A stretch of DNA of 64,000 nt. Source: Streptomyces sp. NBC_00376. GTDB taxonomy: Bacteria; Actinomycetota; Actinomycetes; Streptomycetales; Streptomycetaceae. Every line of letters begins with the position of its first letter. Position 1 is the first letter of the stretch. Positions 25,476-34,383 of this stretch are shown piece after piece. Below the pieces are notes generated by a model, which made no database searches, was not told where the DNA came from, and was given only the letters and a program-made list of their open reading frames with translations. Location: NCBI RefSeq assembly GCF_036077095.1, contig NZ_CP107960.1, forward strand, positions 7,998,001-8,062,000, read 5' to 3'. The translations under genes were made by a program, and so were the position numbers.

Positions 25476-25695
25476 CTGCCCACTCCTCCGTATCGGTCGG
25501 TCGCTTCGGTCGTTCCCCCATCACATTTTCGCGGGTGGCCCGCGCCGGTCCGCGACTGCCGCGCCCGGACGGGCCGAATCCCGCTGGCGGTCCCGACGGG
25601 CCCCGGCATAGGTTCGGTCCGCGCATACGAGCAGTTCACCGCGGACCGCGGACCGCGTACAGCGGCGGCCTTCCGGCCGGACCAGGAGGGACGAG

Positions 25696-26178
25696 ATGTC
25701 ACCGAACGCTTCCGAACCGGACGGCCGGGTGCTGCTGCGTGAGGCCACCGCCGAGGACGCCGGCCCGCTGACCCGGCTCTTCCTCGACTCGCGCGCCGCG
25801 TCGATGCCGTATCTGCCGAAGGTGCACAGCGACGAGGACACCCTCGCCTGGATGACCCATGTGGTGCTGCCCGGGACGACGGTGCGGGTCGCCGAGACCG
25901 GCGCCGGGGAGCTGCTGGGCTTCGCCTCCCTGGACGGAACCGAGCTGGAACACCTCTACCTGCGCCCCGGCGTAAGGCGCCGGGGCATCGGCTCGCTGCT
26001 CCTGGCCGAGGTGCGCCGGCTCGCGGCCGGCGAGCTCACGCTGTACGTCTTCCAGCGCAACACGGACGCGCGGGCCTTCTACGAGCGGCACGGGTTCACC
26101 GCCGTCTCGTTCGACGACGGGGGCCGCAACGAGGAGCGGGAGCCGGACGTCCGGTACCGGTGGACGGCCGGCGGCTGA
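25696..26178 (+). CDS. GNAT family N-acetyltransferase
   Basis: A 160-residue acetyltransferase. The acetyl-CoA binding segment is LYLRPGVRRRGIGSLLLAEV (about residues 92-111), followed by the C-terminal strand and helix with NTDARAFYERHGF. The start follows AGGAGGGACGAG, a strong SD. The acceptor is unknown. It is the first of two small + strand genes ahead of a convergent MFS gene. Confidence 0.88.
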   Translation: MSPNASEPDGRVLLREATAEDAGPLTRLFLDSRAASMPYLPKVHSDEDTLAWMTHVVLPGTTVRVAETGAGELLGFASLDGTELEHLYLRPGVRRRGIGSLLLAEVRRLAAGELTLYVFQRNTDARAFYERHGFTAVSFDDGGRNEEREPDVRYRWTAGG

Positions 26179-26251
26179 CCCGGCCGGGTGGTCCGCGTCG
26201 CCGCCCGGCGCCAGGATCGCGGGGGGACGGGCACTGCGGCACAGTGGGCAC

Positions 26252-26569
26252 ATGGACGATCTGAATGCCCTCGCCGACGAGCATCTGGCCGCGGCCCGAG
26301 CCTCCGCGCACGGCCGCAGCGCGCACCGACTGCTGCATCAGGAACCCCTGAGACAGACCGTCATCGCCCTCACCTCGGGATCCGCCCTCGACGAGCACAA
26401 CGCCCCCACCGCGGCCTCCCTCCAGGTGCTCCGCGGCAGGGTCCGCCTCACAGCGGCCTCCGGCGATGTGGAGCTGAGCGCCGGAGCGCTGCACCCGGTT
26501 CCGCAGGAGCGGCACGGGCTGCTGGCGCTGGAGGACGCCGTGGTGCTCCTGACCGCCGTCAACGACTGA
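26252..26569 (+). CDS. small cupin-domain protein
   Basis: A 105-residue protein with a single cupin barrel: LDEHNAPTAASLQVLRGRVRLTA matches the first cupin motif and LHPVPQERHGLLALEDAVVLL the second. His in HNAP and HGL could hold a metal, although the full His-His-Glu-His set is not evident. Such proteins are often small-molecule binding or isomerising proteins; no substrate can be assigned. It follows the GNAT gene after 73 bp on the same strand. Confidence 0.7.
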   Translation: MDDLNALADEHLAAARASAHGRSAHRLLHQEPLRQTVIALTSGSALDEHNAPTAASLQVLRGRVRLTAASGDVELSAGALHPVPQERHGLLALEDAVVLLTAVND

Positions 26570-26591
26570 CGGCGACGGACCCGGACCCGGT

Positions 26592-27836
26592 TCAGGGGCG
26601 CGCGGCGGAGGCCATCCGGGTGCGCTCCAGGATCCACAGCACGAGGCTGCCCGCGGCGAGCGCACCGCCCAGGAGGCAGATGCCGCTCCAGCCGGCCCGG
26701 GACCAGACCACCGAGGCGAGCGCGGCGCCGGCCGCCCCGCCCATGAAGAAGAGCGTCATGAATGCGGAGTTGATCCGGTTTCGGGCCTCCGGGCGGAGCG
26801 CGTAGATCACGTTCTGGCTGCTGTTGAGCCCCGCCTGCTGGGCGATGTTCAGCAGGATCACGCCGACCGTCAGCCACAGCAGTGACGACTCACCGGCCAG
26901 CAGCGGCAGCCAGGCGAGCGTGAGGAGCGCCGCCGCCGTTCCCGACACCACCTGCACCCGGCCCCGGTCGCTCAGCCGGGCCGCGATGTTCATGCCCACT
27001 ACACCGATGACGCCCACCAGGCCGAAGAGCCCGATGGCGGCGGCGTTCCACCGGAAGGGCGGCCGGGTCAGCAGGAACGTCAGTGCGGTCAGCTGCACGC
27101 TGTACGAGGCCATGGAGAACGCGCCGATGGCCGCCCGCCGGCGCAGTAGGGGTTCCTGCCGCAGCAGGGCAAGCGTGGAGCGCAGCAGCCCGGTGTACCG
27201 CATCGTGGCCGCGTCGCCCGGCCGGGGCAGGCGGGGGAGGCGCTTGTGCAGGAGCATCGCCATGACGGCCATGAGCAGCGCGTTCACCCAGTACACGGTC
27301 CGCCAGCCGCCGAGTTCGGAGAGCGCTCCGGCGGCGAGGCGCCCGAACAGCCCGCCGAGCAGCACGCCGGACATGACGACGCCGACGATCCTGCCGCGCT
27401 CGGCCGGGGCCGCGAGAGCCGCCGCGAACGGCACCACGACCTGGGCCCCGACGGAGGTAAGCGCGGTCAGCAGCGTGCCGGCGATCAGCAGCGGCCCCGT
27501 GGGCGCGGCGGCCGTCACCAGGAGGAAGAAGGCGGTCAGGGCGAACAGGCCCACGGCGAGCCGCCGTCGGTCCATGACGTCCCCGAGCGGGACGAGCAGG
27601 ATCAGCCCCAGCGCGTACCCGGCCTGGGCGGCGGTCACGATCAGCCCCGCGGCGGTGACACCTATGTGCAGATTCCCCTCGATGATGTCGAGGAGCGGCT
27701 GCGCGAAGTAGTTCCCGGCGCAGGAGAGGGCGGCGGCGAGCGCCATCAGCAGAACCAGACCGCGCCCGAGCACGGGAGGCTGGGACATGGTGCGGGGCAC
27801 GGCCGGGCTACGGGTTTCGTGAGTGGTGTGAGCCAT
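26592..27836 (-). CDS. MFS transporter
   Basis: A 414-residue protein with twelve predicted helices. GNYFAQPLLDIIEG in helix 1, the loop PLGDVMDRRRLAVGLF between helices 2 and 3 (MFS motif A) and GGLFGRLAAGALSELGGWRTVYWVNALL fit the YgaY-like branch of drug or metabolite exporters. ATG 27836 is preferred, with GAGG 8-10 nt upstream; the frame is open to 27887. It is divergent from a LysR gene, and the 79-bp gap carries a LysR-type box, so the LysR protein most likely controls it. The substrate is unknown. Confidence 0.85.
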   Translation of the reverse strand: MAHTTHETRSPAVPRTMSQPPVLGRGLVLLMALAAALSCAGNYFAQPLLDIIEGNLHIGVTAAGLIVTAAQAGYALGLILLVPLGDVMDRRRLAVGLFALTAFFLLVTAAAPTGPLLIAGTLLTALTSVGAQVVVPFAAALAAPAERGRIVGVVMSGVLLGGLFGRLAAGALSELGGWRTVYWVNALLMAVMAMLLHKRLPRLPRPGDAATMRYTGLLRSTLALLRQEPLLRRRAAIGAFSMASYSVQLTALTFLLTRPPFRWNAAAIGLFGLVGVIGVVGMNIAARLSDRGRVQVVSGTAAALLTLAWLPLLAGESSLLWLTVGVILLNIAQQAGLNSSQNVIYALRPEARNRINSAFMTLFFMGGAAGAALASVVWSRAGWSGICLLGGALAAGSLVLWILERTRMASAARP

Positions 27837-27889
27837 GTGCCCAGCCTCGGGGACCGACCATCCATGAGTCCAACACATGTTTTTCATTC

Positions 27890-27914
27890 GATCGATCGTG
27901 GTTCACGATAGATC
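27890..27914. promoter_or_regulatory. LysR-type operator (T-N11-A dyad)
   Basis: Arms GATCGATCGTG and CACGATAGATC flank GTT with one mismatch. The core T-N11-A is T27896 to A27908, as expected for a LysR-type recognition site. It ends 1 nt before the LysR ATG and lies 53 bp from the MFS start, so it should mediate autorepression of the LysR gene and control of the transporter. Confidence 0.7.
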
Positions 27915-27915
27915 C

Positions 27916-28803
27916 ATGGAACTTCAGCAGATGCGGTACGTCGTCGCGGTGGCGGAGCTGGGGAGCTTCACCCGGGCCGCGAAGCGGTGCCTGGTCGTCC
28001 AGTCCGCGTTGAGCCATCAGATCGCCCGGCTGGAGAAGGAGCTGGGGGCCCGGCTCTTCGACCGCACCAGCCGCCGGGTCCGGCTCACCGCGGCGGGCGA
28101 GGTGTTCCTGCCGGAGGCCCGGCAGGCGCTGGACGCGGCGGAGCGGGCCCGCGCCGAGGTCGCCGCGACGGCGGGGGAGGTCCGCGGCCGCCTCGCGGTC
28201 GGCTCCATCCCGACCATCTCCGCGGTCGACATCCCGGCCGCACTGCGGGCCTTCCACCTCCGCTACCCGAGGGTGCACATCGTGCTGCGGGACGGAGCGA
28301 GCAAGGACCTGGCCCAGGAGGTACGGGACGGGACGCTCGACGTGGCGTTCCTGGGGGTGCTGCCGAGCTACCGGCCCAAGGGCGTGAGCGATCACGAGCT
28401 GGCCACGGGCGAACTGGTCGCGGTCGTGGCACCGACCCACGCCCTGGCCGGGCACTCGGAGACGGGGCTGGAGCGGCTGGCGCAGGAGATGTTCGTCGAC
28501 TACCCGGACGGCACCGCGGCCCGTGCGCAGTCGGAGGAGGCGTTCGCGGCGATGGGCCTCACCCGGGAGGTGGCGTTCGAGGTCAGCGGAACCGACTTCA
28601 TCGTGCGGCTGGTACGCAGCGGGCTCGGCATCGCCATGCTGCCGGCCGCCTTCGCGGCGGAACTGGCCGGCGTGCACGTGCTGTCCGTCCGCGATGCCCC
28701 CGCGCGCACCGAGCGCCTGGTCTGGAGCCGCTTCCGCCCCACTCCGGCCGCCGCCGCGTTCCTGACCGGACTCGGCGTCGATCCCGGTGCCGTGACCGGC
28801 TGA
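27916..28803 (+). CDS. LysR family transcriptional regulator
   Basis: A 295-residue regulator. The helix-turn-helix is at residues 1-60 (LQQMRYVVAVAELGSFTRAA, then SALSHQIARLEKELGARLFDR). A linker helix follows, and the effector domain starts near residue 88 (GRLAVGSIPTISAVDIPAAL). The ATG at 27916 has no SD and directly follows the LysR box, so the message may be leaderless or nearly so. It is divergent from the MFS gene it probably controls. The effector is unknown. Confidence 0.9.
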   Translation: MELQQMRYVVAVAELGSFTRAAKRCLVVQSALSHQIARLEKELGARLFDRTSRRVRLTAAGEVFLPEARQALDAAERARAEVAATAGEVRGRLAVGSIPTISAVDIPAALRAFHLRYPRVHIVLRDGASKDLAQEVRDGTLDVAFLGVLPSYRPKGVSDHELATGELVAVVAPTHALAGHSETGLERLAQEMFVDYPDGTAARAQSEEAFAAMGLTREVAFEVSGTDFIVRLVRSGLGIAMLPAAFAAELAGVHVLSVRDAPARTERLVWSRFRPTPAAAAFLTGLGVDPGAVTG

Positions 28804-28966
28804 GCGAACGCATGGGACGGGCCCGGGTCTGACCATTGGGATGAGCTTGATCGGCCGTTCGGCGCGACCGGGTGCCGCGCCGACGATCTTGAAGCCGGTG
28901 CCGTTGGTAGATGTCTGGACGGGCGTTCGCCCGCCATGCCTCATTCGTCTCTCAGGGAGACCAGCC

Positions 28967-29743
28967 ATGCGCTACATCCTTGCCCCCTTCGCGGTGGCCG
29001 CCGGATTCTGCGCCGTCATGCTGACGGCCGGTCAGGCGGTGCCCGCTGCCGCGCGGTCGGCTCCGCAGGTCCGGGCCCAGGAGCACGCCGCCGCCGTCAA
29101 GGGCTGCGTGAAGCCGGGGGAGACCGGCCTGTACCTCTCCAAGGAGGGAACGGCGAAGGTCACCTTCTCGCAACCCCTCCTGGACGGCCTGAGGAGAGCC
29201 GGCGCCACGATCGACGCCATCGCCCCGATCCGGCTGGCCGACAACGGCACGGCCGCGGTCATGCCCATCGGGGAGAAGTATGACAACATCGAACTGCCCA
29301 GCGGCCGGGTCTGCTACCCCGGGGGCTTCCGCATCGTCTCCGCCACCGGCAAGGTCTACGAGATCGAGGACTTCTGGATCCAGTTCGCGGCGTTCGGGGA
29401 CAGCAAGTTCTTCGCCACTCCGGAGGTCGACGGAGTGCCCCGGGCCGCCGGGGAGCTGACCATGCTGAACTTCAGCGTCCCGCAGGCGTTCACGACGGGT
29501 GAATTCGTTCCGCACAACGGCGGGATCGGCCCCGAGCGCGTGATCATGGACATGGACGGCCAGTGGGCCGCCCACCTCAACTCCGAGCTGGGCACCGACT
29601 TCTGGGCCGGAATGCGCCTCTTCGACACCGACATCGCCTGGAAGGGCGTGCCCACCAGGGCGTTCCCGAACGTCGGGCTCTTCCCCAGCCCGGGTGTGAC
29701 CGGCCTGAAGGTCATCGCCGACGCCATCCGCCCCAACCTCTAG
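28967..29743 (+). CDS. secreted protein of unknown function
   Basis: A 258-residue protein with a clear Sec signal peptide (residues 1-30, hydrophobic core and an A-rich cleavage region) and a mature part of mixed beta character. Two cysteines, in VKGCVKPG and GRVCYPGG, could form a disulfide. I do not recognise the family. The aromatic and acidic residues in YEIEDFWIQFAAFGDSKFF and the C-terminal FPSPGVTGLKVIADAIRPNL may be useful search seeds. GGGAGA lies 8 nt before the ATG at 28967. A strong hairpin terminator follows the stop, so this is probably a single-gene unit. Confidence 0.7.
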   Translation: MRYILAPFAVAAGFCAVMLTAGQAVPAAARSAPQVRAQEHAAAVKGCVKPGETGLYLSKEGTAKVTFSQPLLDGLRRAGATIDAIAPIRLADNGTAAVMPIGEKYDNIELPSGRVCYPGGFRIVSATGKVYEIEDFWIQFAAFGDSKFFATPEVDGVPRAAGELTMLNFSVPQAFTTGEFVPHNGGIGPERVIMDMDGQWAAHLNSELGTDFWAGMRLFDTDIAWKGVPTRAFPNVGLFPSPGVTGLKVIADAIRPNL

Positions 29744-29755
29744 AGATCTGCCGGC

Positions 29756-29794
29756 CGGGCGCGGCCGTCCCGGAAACGGTGACGGCCGCGCCCG
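29756..29794 (+). terminator. hairpin terminator after the secreted protein gene
   Basis: Perfect 14-bp arms CGGGCGCGGCCGTC and GACGGCCGCGCCCG enclose an 11-nt loop, 13 nt after the stop at 29743. No T-run follows. Confidence 0.8.
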
Positions 29795-29892
29795 CGGTGT
29801 GTGCGGCGGCAGCCGGCACGACAGTTGTGCTTCCAATTCATATATTTTGAAATCGTAGTAACGTCGGGCTCCCGCTCCCCGAGGAGGTTCCG

Positions 29893-30927
29893 ATGTCCCC
29901 ATGGCCCACCGAACTCGCAGGCCGTATCGACGAACACGTCCTGGACAGCGCCCTGTTGCGCGACAACCCGCTCGGCGACCCGTCGCAACGGCCGCTCTGG
30001 GTCTACACCCCGCCCGGCTACGACGCCGATCCCGGGCGCCGCTACCCCGTCACGTACCTCCTGCTCGGCTACGCCGGCACCCTCCCGGTCTGGCGCAACC
30101 GCACCCCCTACCGCCAACCGGTGCCCGAACTCGTCGACGGGATCTTCGCCCGCGGCGAAGCCCCGCCGATGGTGCTGGTGTTCGTGGACGCCTGGACCAC
30201 GTACGGCGGCAGCCAGTACATCGACTCGCCGGGGACCGGCCGCTACCACTCGTACCTCTGCGAGGAGATCGTGCCGTGGGTCGACGCCCACTACCGCACG
30301 CTCGCCGACCGTGAACACCGCGCGCTGGCAGGGAAGTCGAGCGGCGGACTCGGCGCGATGATCACGCCGATGCTGAGGCCCGACCTGTTCGGCGCCTTCG
30401 CGACGCATTCGGGCGACTCGCTGTCGGAGGCCCAGTACATTCCCCACTTCCTCATGGCGGCAAGGCACTTGAGGGACTATGACGGCGACATCTTCCGCTG
30501 GTGGGACGACTTCCGCTCACGCGTGGCCTTCACCAGGGACGAGGATCTGCGGCTGCTCGAACTGCTCGGCGTCTCGTCCTGCTTCTCGCCCGCCCCGGAC
30601 GGCACGCCCCAGTTGCCCTTCGACCCGCGAACGGGTGCGCTCCGCCCGGAGATCTGGCGGCGCTGGCTGGATTGGGACCCGGTACGGATGGTGCCCGGGC
30701 ACGCCGAGGCGCTGCGGTCCCAGCGGGCGATCTGGATCGACGCGGGAACCCGCGACGAATGGTTCCTCGACCTGGGCGCGCAGGCGTTCCGTGACGCCCT
30801 GGCCGAGGCCGGGGTGGACGACGCGGCCATACGCTTCGAGCTGTTCGACGGAGGCCACCACGCCGTCGAGTACCGGATGCCGCCCGCACTGGCCTGGCTC
30901 TCCCGGCGGATGGCGGATCCGAGCTGA
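29893..30927 (+). CDS. esterase D/Fes-type alpha/beta hydrolase
   Basis: A 344-residue cytoplasmic hydrolase of the esterase D-like group (PF00756). WVYTPPGYDADPGRRYPVTY opens the fold, the nucleophile elbow is GKSSGG, the acid lies in DAGTRDEW and the catalytic His in DGGHHAVEYR. No signal peptide is present. The substrate is not evident; relatives include siderophore esterases and carbohydrate acyl-esterases. The start has an excellent SD (GAGGAGG). The leader contains an unusually AT-rich stretch (about 29833-29864) that probably includes the promoter. Confidence 0.82.
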   Translation: MSPWPTELAGRIDEHVLDSALLRDNPLGDPSQRPLWVYTPPGYDADPGRRYPVTYLLLGYAGTLPVWRNRTPYRQPVPELVDGIFARGEAPPMVLVFVDAWTTYGGSQYIDSPGTGRYHSYLCEEIVPWVDAHYRTLADREHRALAGKSSGGLGAMITPMLRPDLFGAFATHSGDSLSEAQYIPHFLMAARHLRDYDGDIFRWWDDFRSRVAFTRDEDLRLLELLGVSSCFSPAPDGTPQLPFDPRTGALRPEIWRRWLDWDPVRMVPGHAEALRSQRAIWIDAGTRDEWFLDLGAQAFRDALAEAGVDDAAIRFELFDGGHHAVEYRMPPALAWLSRRMADPS

Positions 30928-31106
30928 CGAAACGGTGACGGCAGGGGCCGTATCGCGGCCGTGCACGGGCCTCTTCGCGCCATCCGCGCCGACCGGCCAC
31001 CGGGTGGGGTGCCACCGGAGTCCGCTGGGCAGGTACTGGTGTACGACCCCGGTGTGCGGGGTGCGGCGACCGGTGGCGAGGGGTGTGTGACGTGAGGGAG
31101 CATTCC

Positions 31107-31973
31107 GTGTGGCAGTTCTCCGACGATCGTGGACAGTTGTCGACGGCCGAGCGGCGCCCGGCGCGGGTGCTCGCCTATGTCCAGGCCGGAGCGACCCTGT
31201 GGGACCACGGCATACGCCCCGGCGCGATATTCGGCTCCGATCACGACGACCGGGCCGTGCCGGACGTGGCGAAGACCGGTTCGCTCCCGTTGGCCGAGGT
31301 CGGCTACCTCGGCGCGGGCAGCACCCTGGACGTGGACACCCTGCTGAGCGGTGAGCCCGATCTCGTGGTGGCCGTCAGCTACGGCGGCGGCCATGTCTAC
31401 GGGCTCGCCCCGGAGACCGCCAAGCATCTGGAGGAGCAGGTCCCGGTCGTCGTCATCGACGTGGGGCAGGCACGCACCCTCGCCGAGATCGGTGACCGGT
31501 TCGCCCTGCTCGCCCGCTCGCTCGGGGCCGAGGAGCCCGAGGCGGCGACCCGGGGCCTGGACGGAGCACGGCACCGGCTGCGCACGCTCGCCGCCGGGGC
31601 GGACGGGCCCCGGGTCGTCGCCCTCTCCCCGGCCGGCCAGGAACGGACGCACCTCGCCCGCCCCCGGATGTGGCCCGAGCTGCGGGTGCTGGCCGAGCTC
31701 GGCGTCGGCCTCGTGGAGCCCGCCGAGGGGCCCGGTGCGAACTGGTCCACGGTCGGCTGGGCGGAGGCGGCGGCCCTGCGCCCCGAGGTGGTCCTCGCCG
31801 ACATCAGGGCCAACGCCACACCGCTCGACGAGCTGCGGACCAACGCGGACTGGCAGGCGATCGAGCGGGCCGCCCGGGTGGTGCCGTGGAACCCGGAGCC
31901 GGTGTGCAGCGCGCGCGCCCACGCGGCCTTCCTGACGCGAGTGGCCGACGCGATGGAGGCGGCCGGGCGCTGA
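31107..31973 (+). CDS. substrate-binding-like protein of the FepB/BtuF fold without export signal
   Basis: A 288-residue protein resembling periplasmic binding proteins of metal-chelate transporters (PF01497): [19 protein letters not shown], then [18 protein letters not shown], a long linker helix and a second lobe with [12 protein letters not shown]. It has no signal peptide or lipobox, so it is predicted to stay in the cytoplasm. Three in-frame GTG codons (31083, 31092, 31107) are possible; 31107 has GGGAG at ideal spacing. No permease or ATPase gene is adjacent. It could bind a siderophore, haem or cobamide inside the cell, or be a relic of an operon. Confidence 0.7.
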   Translation: MWQFSDDRGQLSTAERRPARVLAYVQAGATLWDHGIRPGAIFGSDHDDRAVPDVAKTGSLPLAEVGYLGAGSTLDVDTLLSGEPDLVVAVSYGGGHVYGLAPETAKHLEEQVPVVVIDVGQARTLAEIGDRFALLARSLGAEEPEAATRGLDGARHRLRTLAAGADGPRVVALSPAGQERTHLARPRMWPELRVLAELGVGLVEPAEGPGANWSTVGWAEAAALRPEVVLADIRANATPLDELRTNADWQAIERAARVVPWNPEPVCSARAHAAFLTRVADAMEAAGR

Positions 31974-32124
31974 GCACGGGCGGGGCGTACGCCCGGCACC
32001 CGGCGGGGACGGGCCGTGCGGGCCGACGCCCGTACGGACGTGTCCGATCGCGCGGGACGTACCGGTTCGCGAGGCTGGTCAGGACCACCCGCGCAGACCA
32101 CCCCGTACGTCCCCAGGAGCAGGC

Positions 32125-32379
32125 ATGCAGCAGGACAAGCACCCTTCCTACCGTCCCGTCGTCTTCCGCGACCGTTCGGCGGGCTACGCATTTCTGACCC
32201 GTTCCACCGCGTCGAGCGAGCAGACGATCGACTGGGACGACGGCAACAGCTACCCCGTCATCGACGTGGAGATCTCCGCCGAGAGCCACCCCTTCTTCAC
32301 CGGGAAGGCGCGCGTCGTCGACTCGGAGGGGCAGGTCGCCAAATTCGAGCGCCGGTACGGGGGCGAGGACGCCTCCTGA
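32125..32379 (+). CDS. rpmE2: ribosomal protein L31 type B (zinc-independent)
   Basis: An 84-residue protein matching type B L31: [20 protein letters not shown], then [21 protein letters not shown] and KFERRYG. The CxxC zinc ribbon of type A L31 is absent, so this is the paralogue used when zinc is scarce. In S. coelicolor the type B gene is repressed by Zur, but I see no AT-rich Zur-type dyad in the upstream region. AGGAGCAGGC precedes the ATG. A long hairpin terminator follows. It stands alone, not in the rpmE2-rpmG-rpsR group seen elsewhere. Confidence 0.93.
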   Translation: MQQDKHPSYRPVVFRDRSAGYAFLTRSTASSEQTIDWDDGNSYPVIDVEISAESHPFFTGKARVVDSEGQVAKFERRYGGEDAS

Positions 32380-32394
32380 CCCACGTACGGACCC

Positions 32395-32430
32395 GAGTCC
32401 CCCGGCCCTTCCCGAAGGGGCGGGGGACTC
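32395..32430 (+). terminator. hairpin terminator after rpmE2
   Basis: Arms GAGTCCCCCG and CGGGGGACTC, continued inward by a second partial pairing (CCC with GGG), form a stem-loop 15 nt after the rpmE2 stop. Confidence 0.8.
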
Positions 32431-32491
32431 GCCGCGTCACCCCTCTTGACACCGTCGGCCAACCCCTCGTAACTTGCCTGCAACATCGAAC

Positions 32492-32516
32492 TAACGCGCG
32501 TTACTAAAGCGCGTAA
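32492..32516. promoter_or_regulatory. probable LacI-family operator
   Basis: TAACGCGCGTTA at 32492-32503 is a perfect 12-bp palindrome with a central CG, as in LacI-family operators. It is followed by the overlapping partial dyad TTAC...GTAA (32501-32516), which repeats the GCGCGT element. The site is 45-70 bp before the LacI-type start, fitting autoregulation of the operon. Confidence 0.65.
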
Positions 32517-32560
32517 CCAGAGCACGGCCCGCTGCCCGAGGGACACAGGGGGTAACCGAA

Positions 32561-33583
32561 GTGGCCACGAACAAGGCGCGACGCGTGACGATGAGCGATG
32601 TCGCCCGCCACGCCGGGGTCTCACGCACCACCGTCTCCTTCGTCCTGAACGGCGCCGACGCCGGGATCCCCGAAGAGACCCGGCTGCGCATCCGCGCCTC
32701 GATCGAGGAGCTCGGCTACCGGCCCAACGCCGGAGCGCGGGCACTCGCCGCCAAACGCAGCGAGTGGTACGGGCTGATCACCGAGATCGTCACCGCGCCG
32801 TTCGCCGTCGACGTGATCAAGGGGGCACAGGACCGGGCCTGGGCCGACGGGAAGTTCCTGCTCATCACGGCGGGGGACCGGGACCGGGCCATGGAGGCCG
32901 CCGCCTTCGACAAGCTGCTGGAACAGCGTGCCGAAGGGCTGCTGTACGCCACCACCTGGCACCGTGCGGTGACCCTGCCGCCCGCCGCCCGCGAGGTGCC
33001 GGTCGTCCTGGTGAACTGCTTCGACGCGGACGGCGCCCTGCCGTCCGTGGTGCCCGACGAGGTGGCAGGCGGCCACACCGCGACCCGGCGGCTGCTGGAC
33101 GCGGGACACCGGCGCATCGGATTCATCAACCTCGACACGGGCATCCCGACCGCCGTCGGACGGCGCCAGGGGTACGAACAGGCCCTGCGCGAGGCCGGAC
33201 TGGACATCGACGACAGCCTCGTCGTACCGGGACATGCCACCGACGGCGGGTACGCGGCGGCCTGCGAACTCCTCGACCGCGAGAACGGCCGCCCCACCGC
33301 ACTGTTCTGCGGCAACGACCGTACGGCGATGGGCGCTTACGACGCCATCAAGGAACGGGGACTGCGGATCCCGGACGACATCGCCGTCATCGGATTCGAC
33401 AACCAGGAACTCATCGCCGCCTACCTGCGGCCCGGCCTCACCACGGTCGCCCTGCCCTTCGAGGCCATGGGAGCCAAGGGCGTGGACATGCTCGGCGCTC
33501 TCACAGCGGGACAGCCGCTCGACACCACACAGATGAAGGTCGGCTGCCCGCTGATCGAACGCTCGTCGGTCCGACTGCGATGA
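32561..33583 (+). CDS. LacI family transcriptional regulator
   Basis: A 340-residue repressor. The N-terminal helix-turn-helix and hinge are at residues about 8-60 (TMSDVARHAGVSRTTVSFVLN, hinge RPNAGARALAAKRS). The sugar-binding core follows (about 65-335), with FCGNDRTAMGAYDAIKERGL and VIGFDN. It starts with GTG at 32561. It heads an operon with ABC ATPase, GH32 and fructokinase sequences, so its ligand is probably a fructose-containing sugar. Its stop overlaps the ATG of the ABC gene by 4 bp. A palindromic operator lies upstream. Confidence 0.92.
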   Translation: MATNKARRVTMSDVARHAGVSRTTVSFVLNGADAGIPEETRLRIRASIEELGYRPNAGARALAAKRSEWYGLITEIVTAPFAVDVIKGAQDRAWADGKFLLITAGDRDRAMEAAAFDKLLEQRAEGLLYATTWHRAVTLPPAAREVPVVLVNCFDADGALPSVVPDEVAGGHTATRRLLDAGHRRIGFINLDTGIPTAVGRRQGYEQALREAGLDIDDSLVVPGHATDGGYAAACELLDRENGRPTALFCGNDRTAMGAYDAIKERGLRIPDDIAVIGFDNQELIAAYLRPGLTTVALPFEAMGAKGVDMLGALTAGQPLDTTQMKVGCPLIERSSVRLR

Positions 33584-34383
33584 CGGCCCCGGCCACCACC
33601 CGCACCCCGCTGATGAGCGTGCGCGGGCTCACCAAGGACTTCCGGATGGGCGGACTGTTCTCCCGCGACCACCACCGGGCCCTGAACGCCGTCGATCTCG
33701 ACATCCTGCACGGAAGGATCGTCGCCCTCGTCGGCGAGTCCGGCAGCGGCAAGTCCACCCTCGCCCGCTGCCTCGCCCGCCTCGAACAGCCGACCTCCGG
33801 GCAGGTCCTGCTGGACGGCCAGGACGTGCTGAGGACCCAGCGGCGCGGCGCCTCCCGCGCCTACCGGGGCACCGTACAGATGGTGTTCCAGGACCCCTTA
33901 GGCTCCCTCAACCCCGTCCACCGCGTGAGCACTTCCTGCGCCGCGCCCTGCTGGTGCACGGGCGGCCCGCGGGCGAGAGCGAACTGCGCGAACTCATCAC
34001 CACGGTCGGGCTGACCGAGGACATGCTCCAGTCCTACCCGCACGAGCTCTCCGGCGGACAGCGCCAGCGCGTCGCCATCGCCCGCGCGCTCGCCGTGGAC
34101 CCCCGCCTCGTCCTCGCCGACGAGCCGACCTCGATGCGCGACGTCTCCGTACGCATCGGCATCCTCAACCTGATGCGGCGGCTGCGCGACGAGCACGGCA
34201 TCTCCATGCTGTACATCACCCACGACCTGGCCTCGGCGCGCTACGTCGCCGACACCACCCAGGTGCTCTTCGCCGGTGAACTCGTCGAGGGCGGCGACTC
34301 GCTCGCCCTGATGGACCGCCCCGCCCACCCCTACACCGGACTCCTGCTCTCCGCCGTCCCCGACCCGGAGCGCGACCACGGCT
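33580..34383 (+). pseudogene. ABC transporter ATPase (DppF/OppF type), frameshifted and truncated
   Basis: The frame starts at ATG 33580 and shows Walker A (GESGSGKST) and the Q loop (MVFQDPLGSLNP). Near 33925-33930 the coding shifts by one base, continuing as ALLVHGRPAGESELRELITT with LSGGQRQRVAIARALAVDP, Walker B LVLADEPTS and the switch YITHD. The D loop reads SMRDVS instead of the usual SMLDVS. After VPDPERD, near 34380, the sequence changes abruptly into a GH32 gene, so the C-terminal domain is lost. A rare TTA codon (33898-33900, leucine in DPLGS) occurs where relatives usually have Phe. Frameshift plus truncation make this a pseudogene. Confidence 0.85.

Noticed and set aside
31974..32124. 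Zur operator before rpmE2
   Set aside because: I looked for the AT-rich dyad typical of Streptomyces Zur sites and found none in this GC-rich gap.
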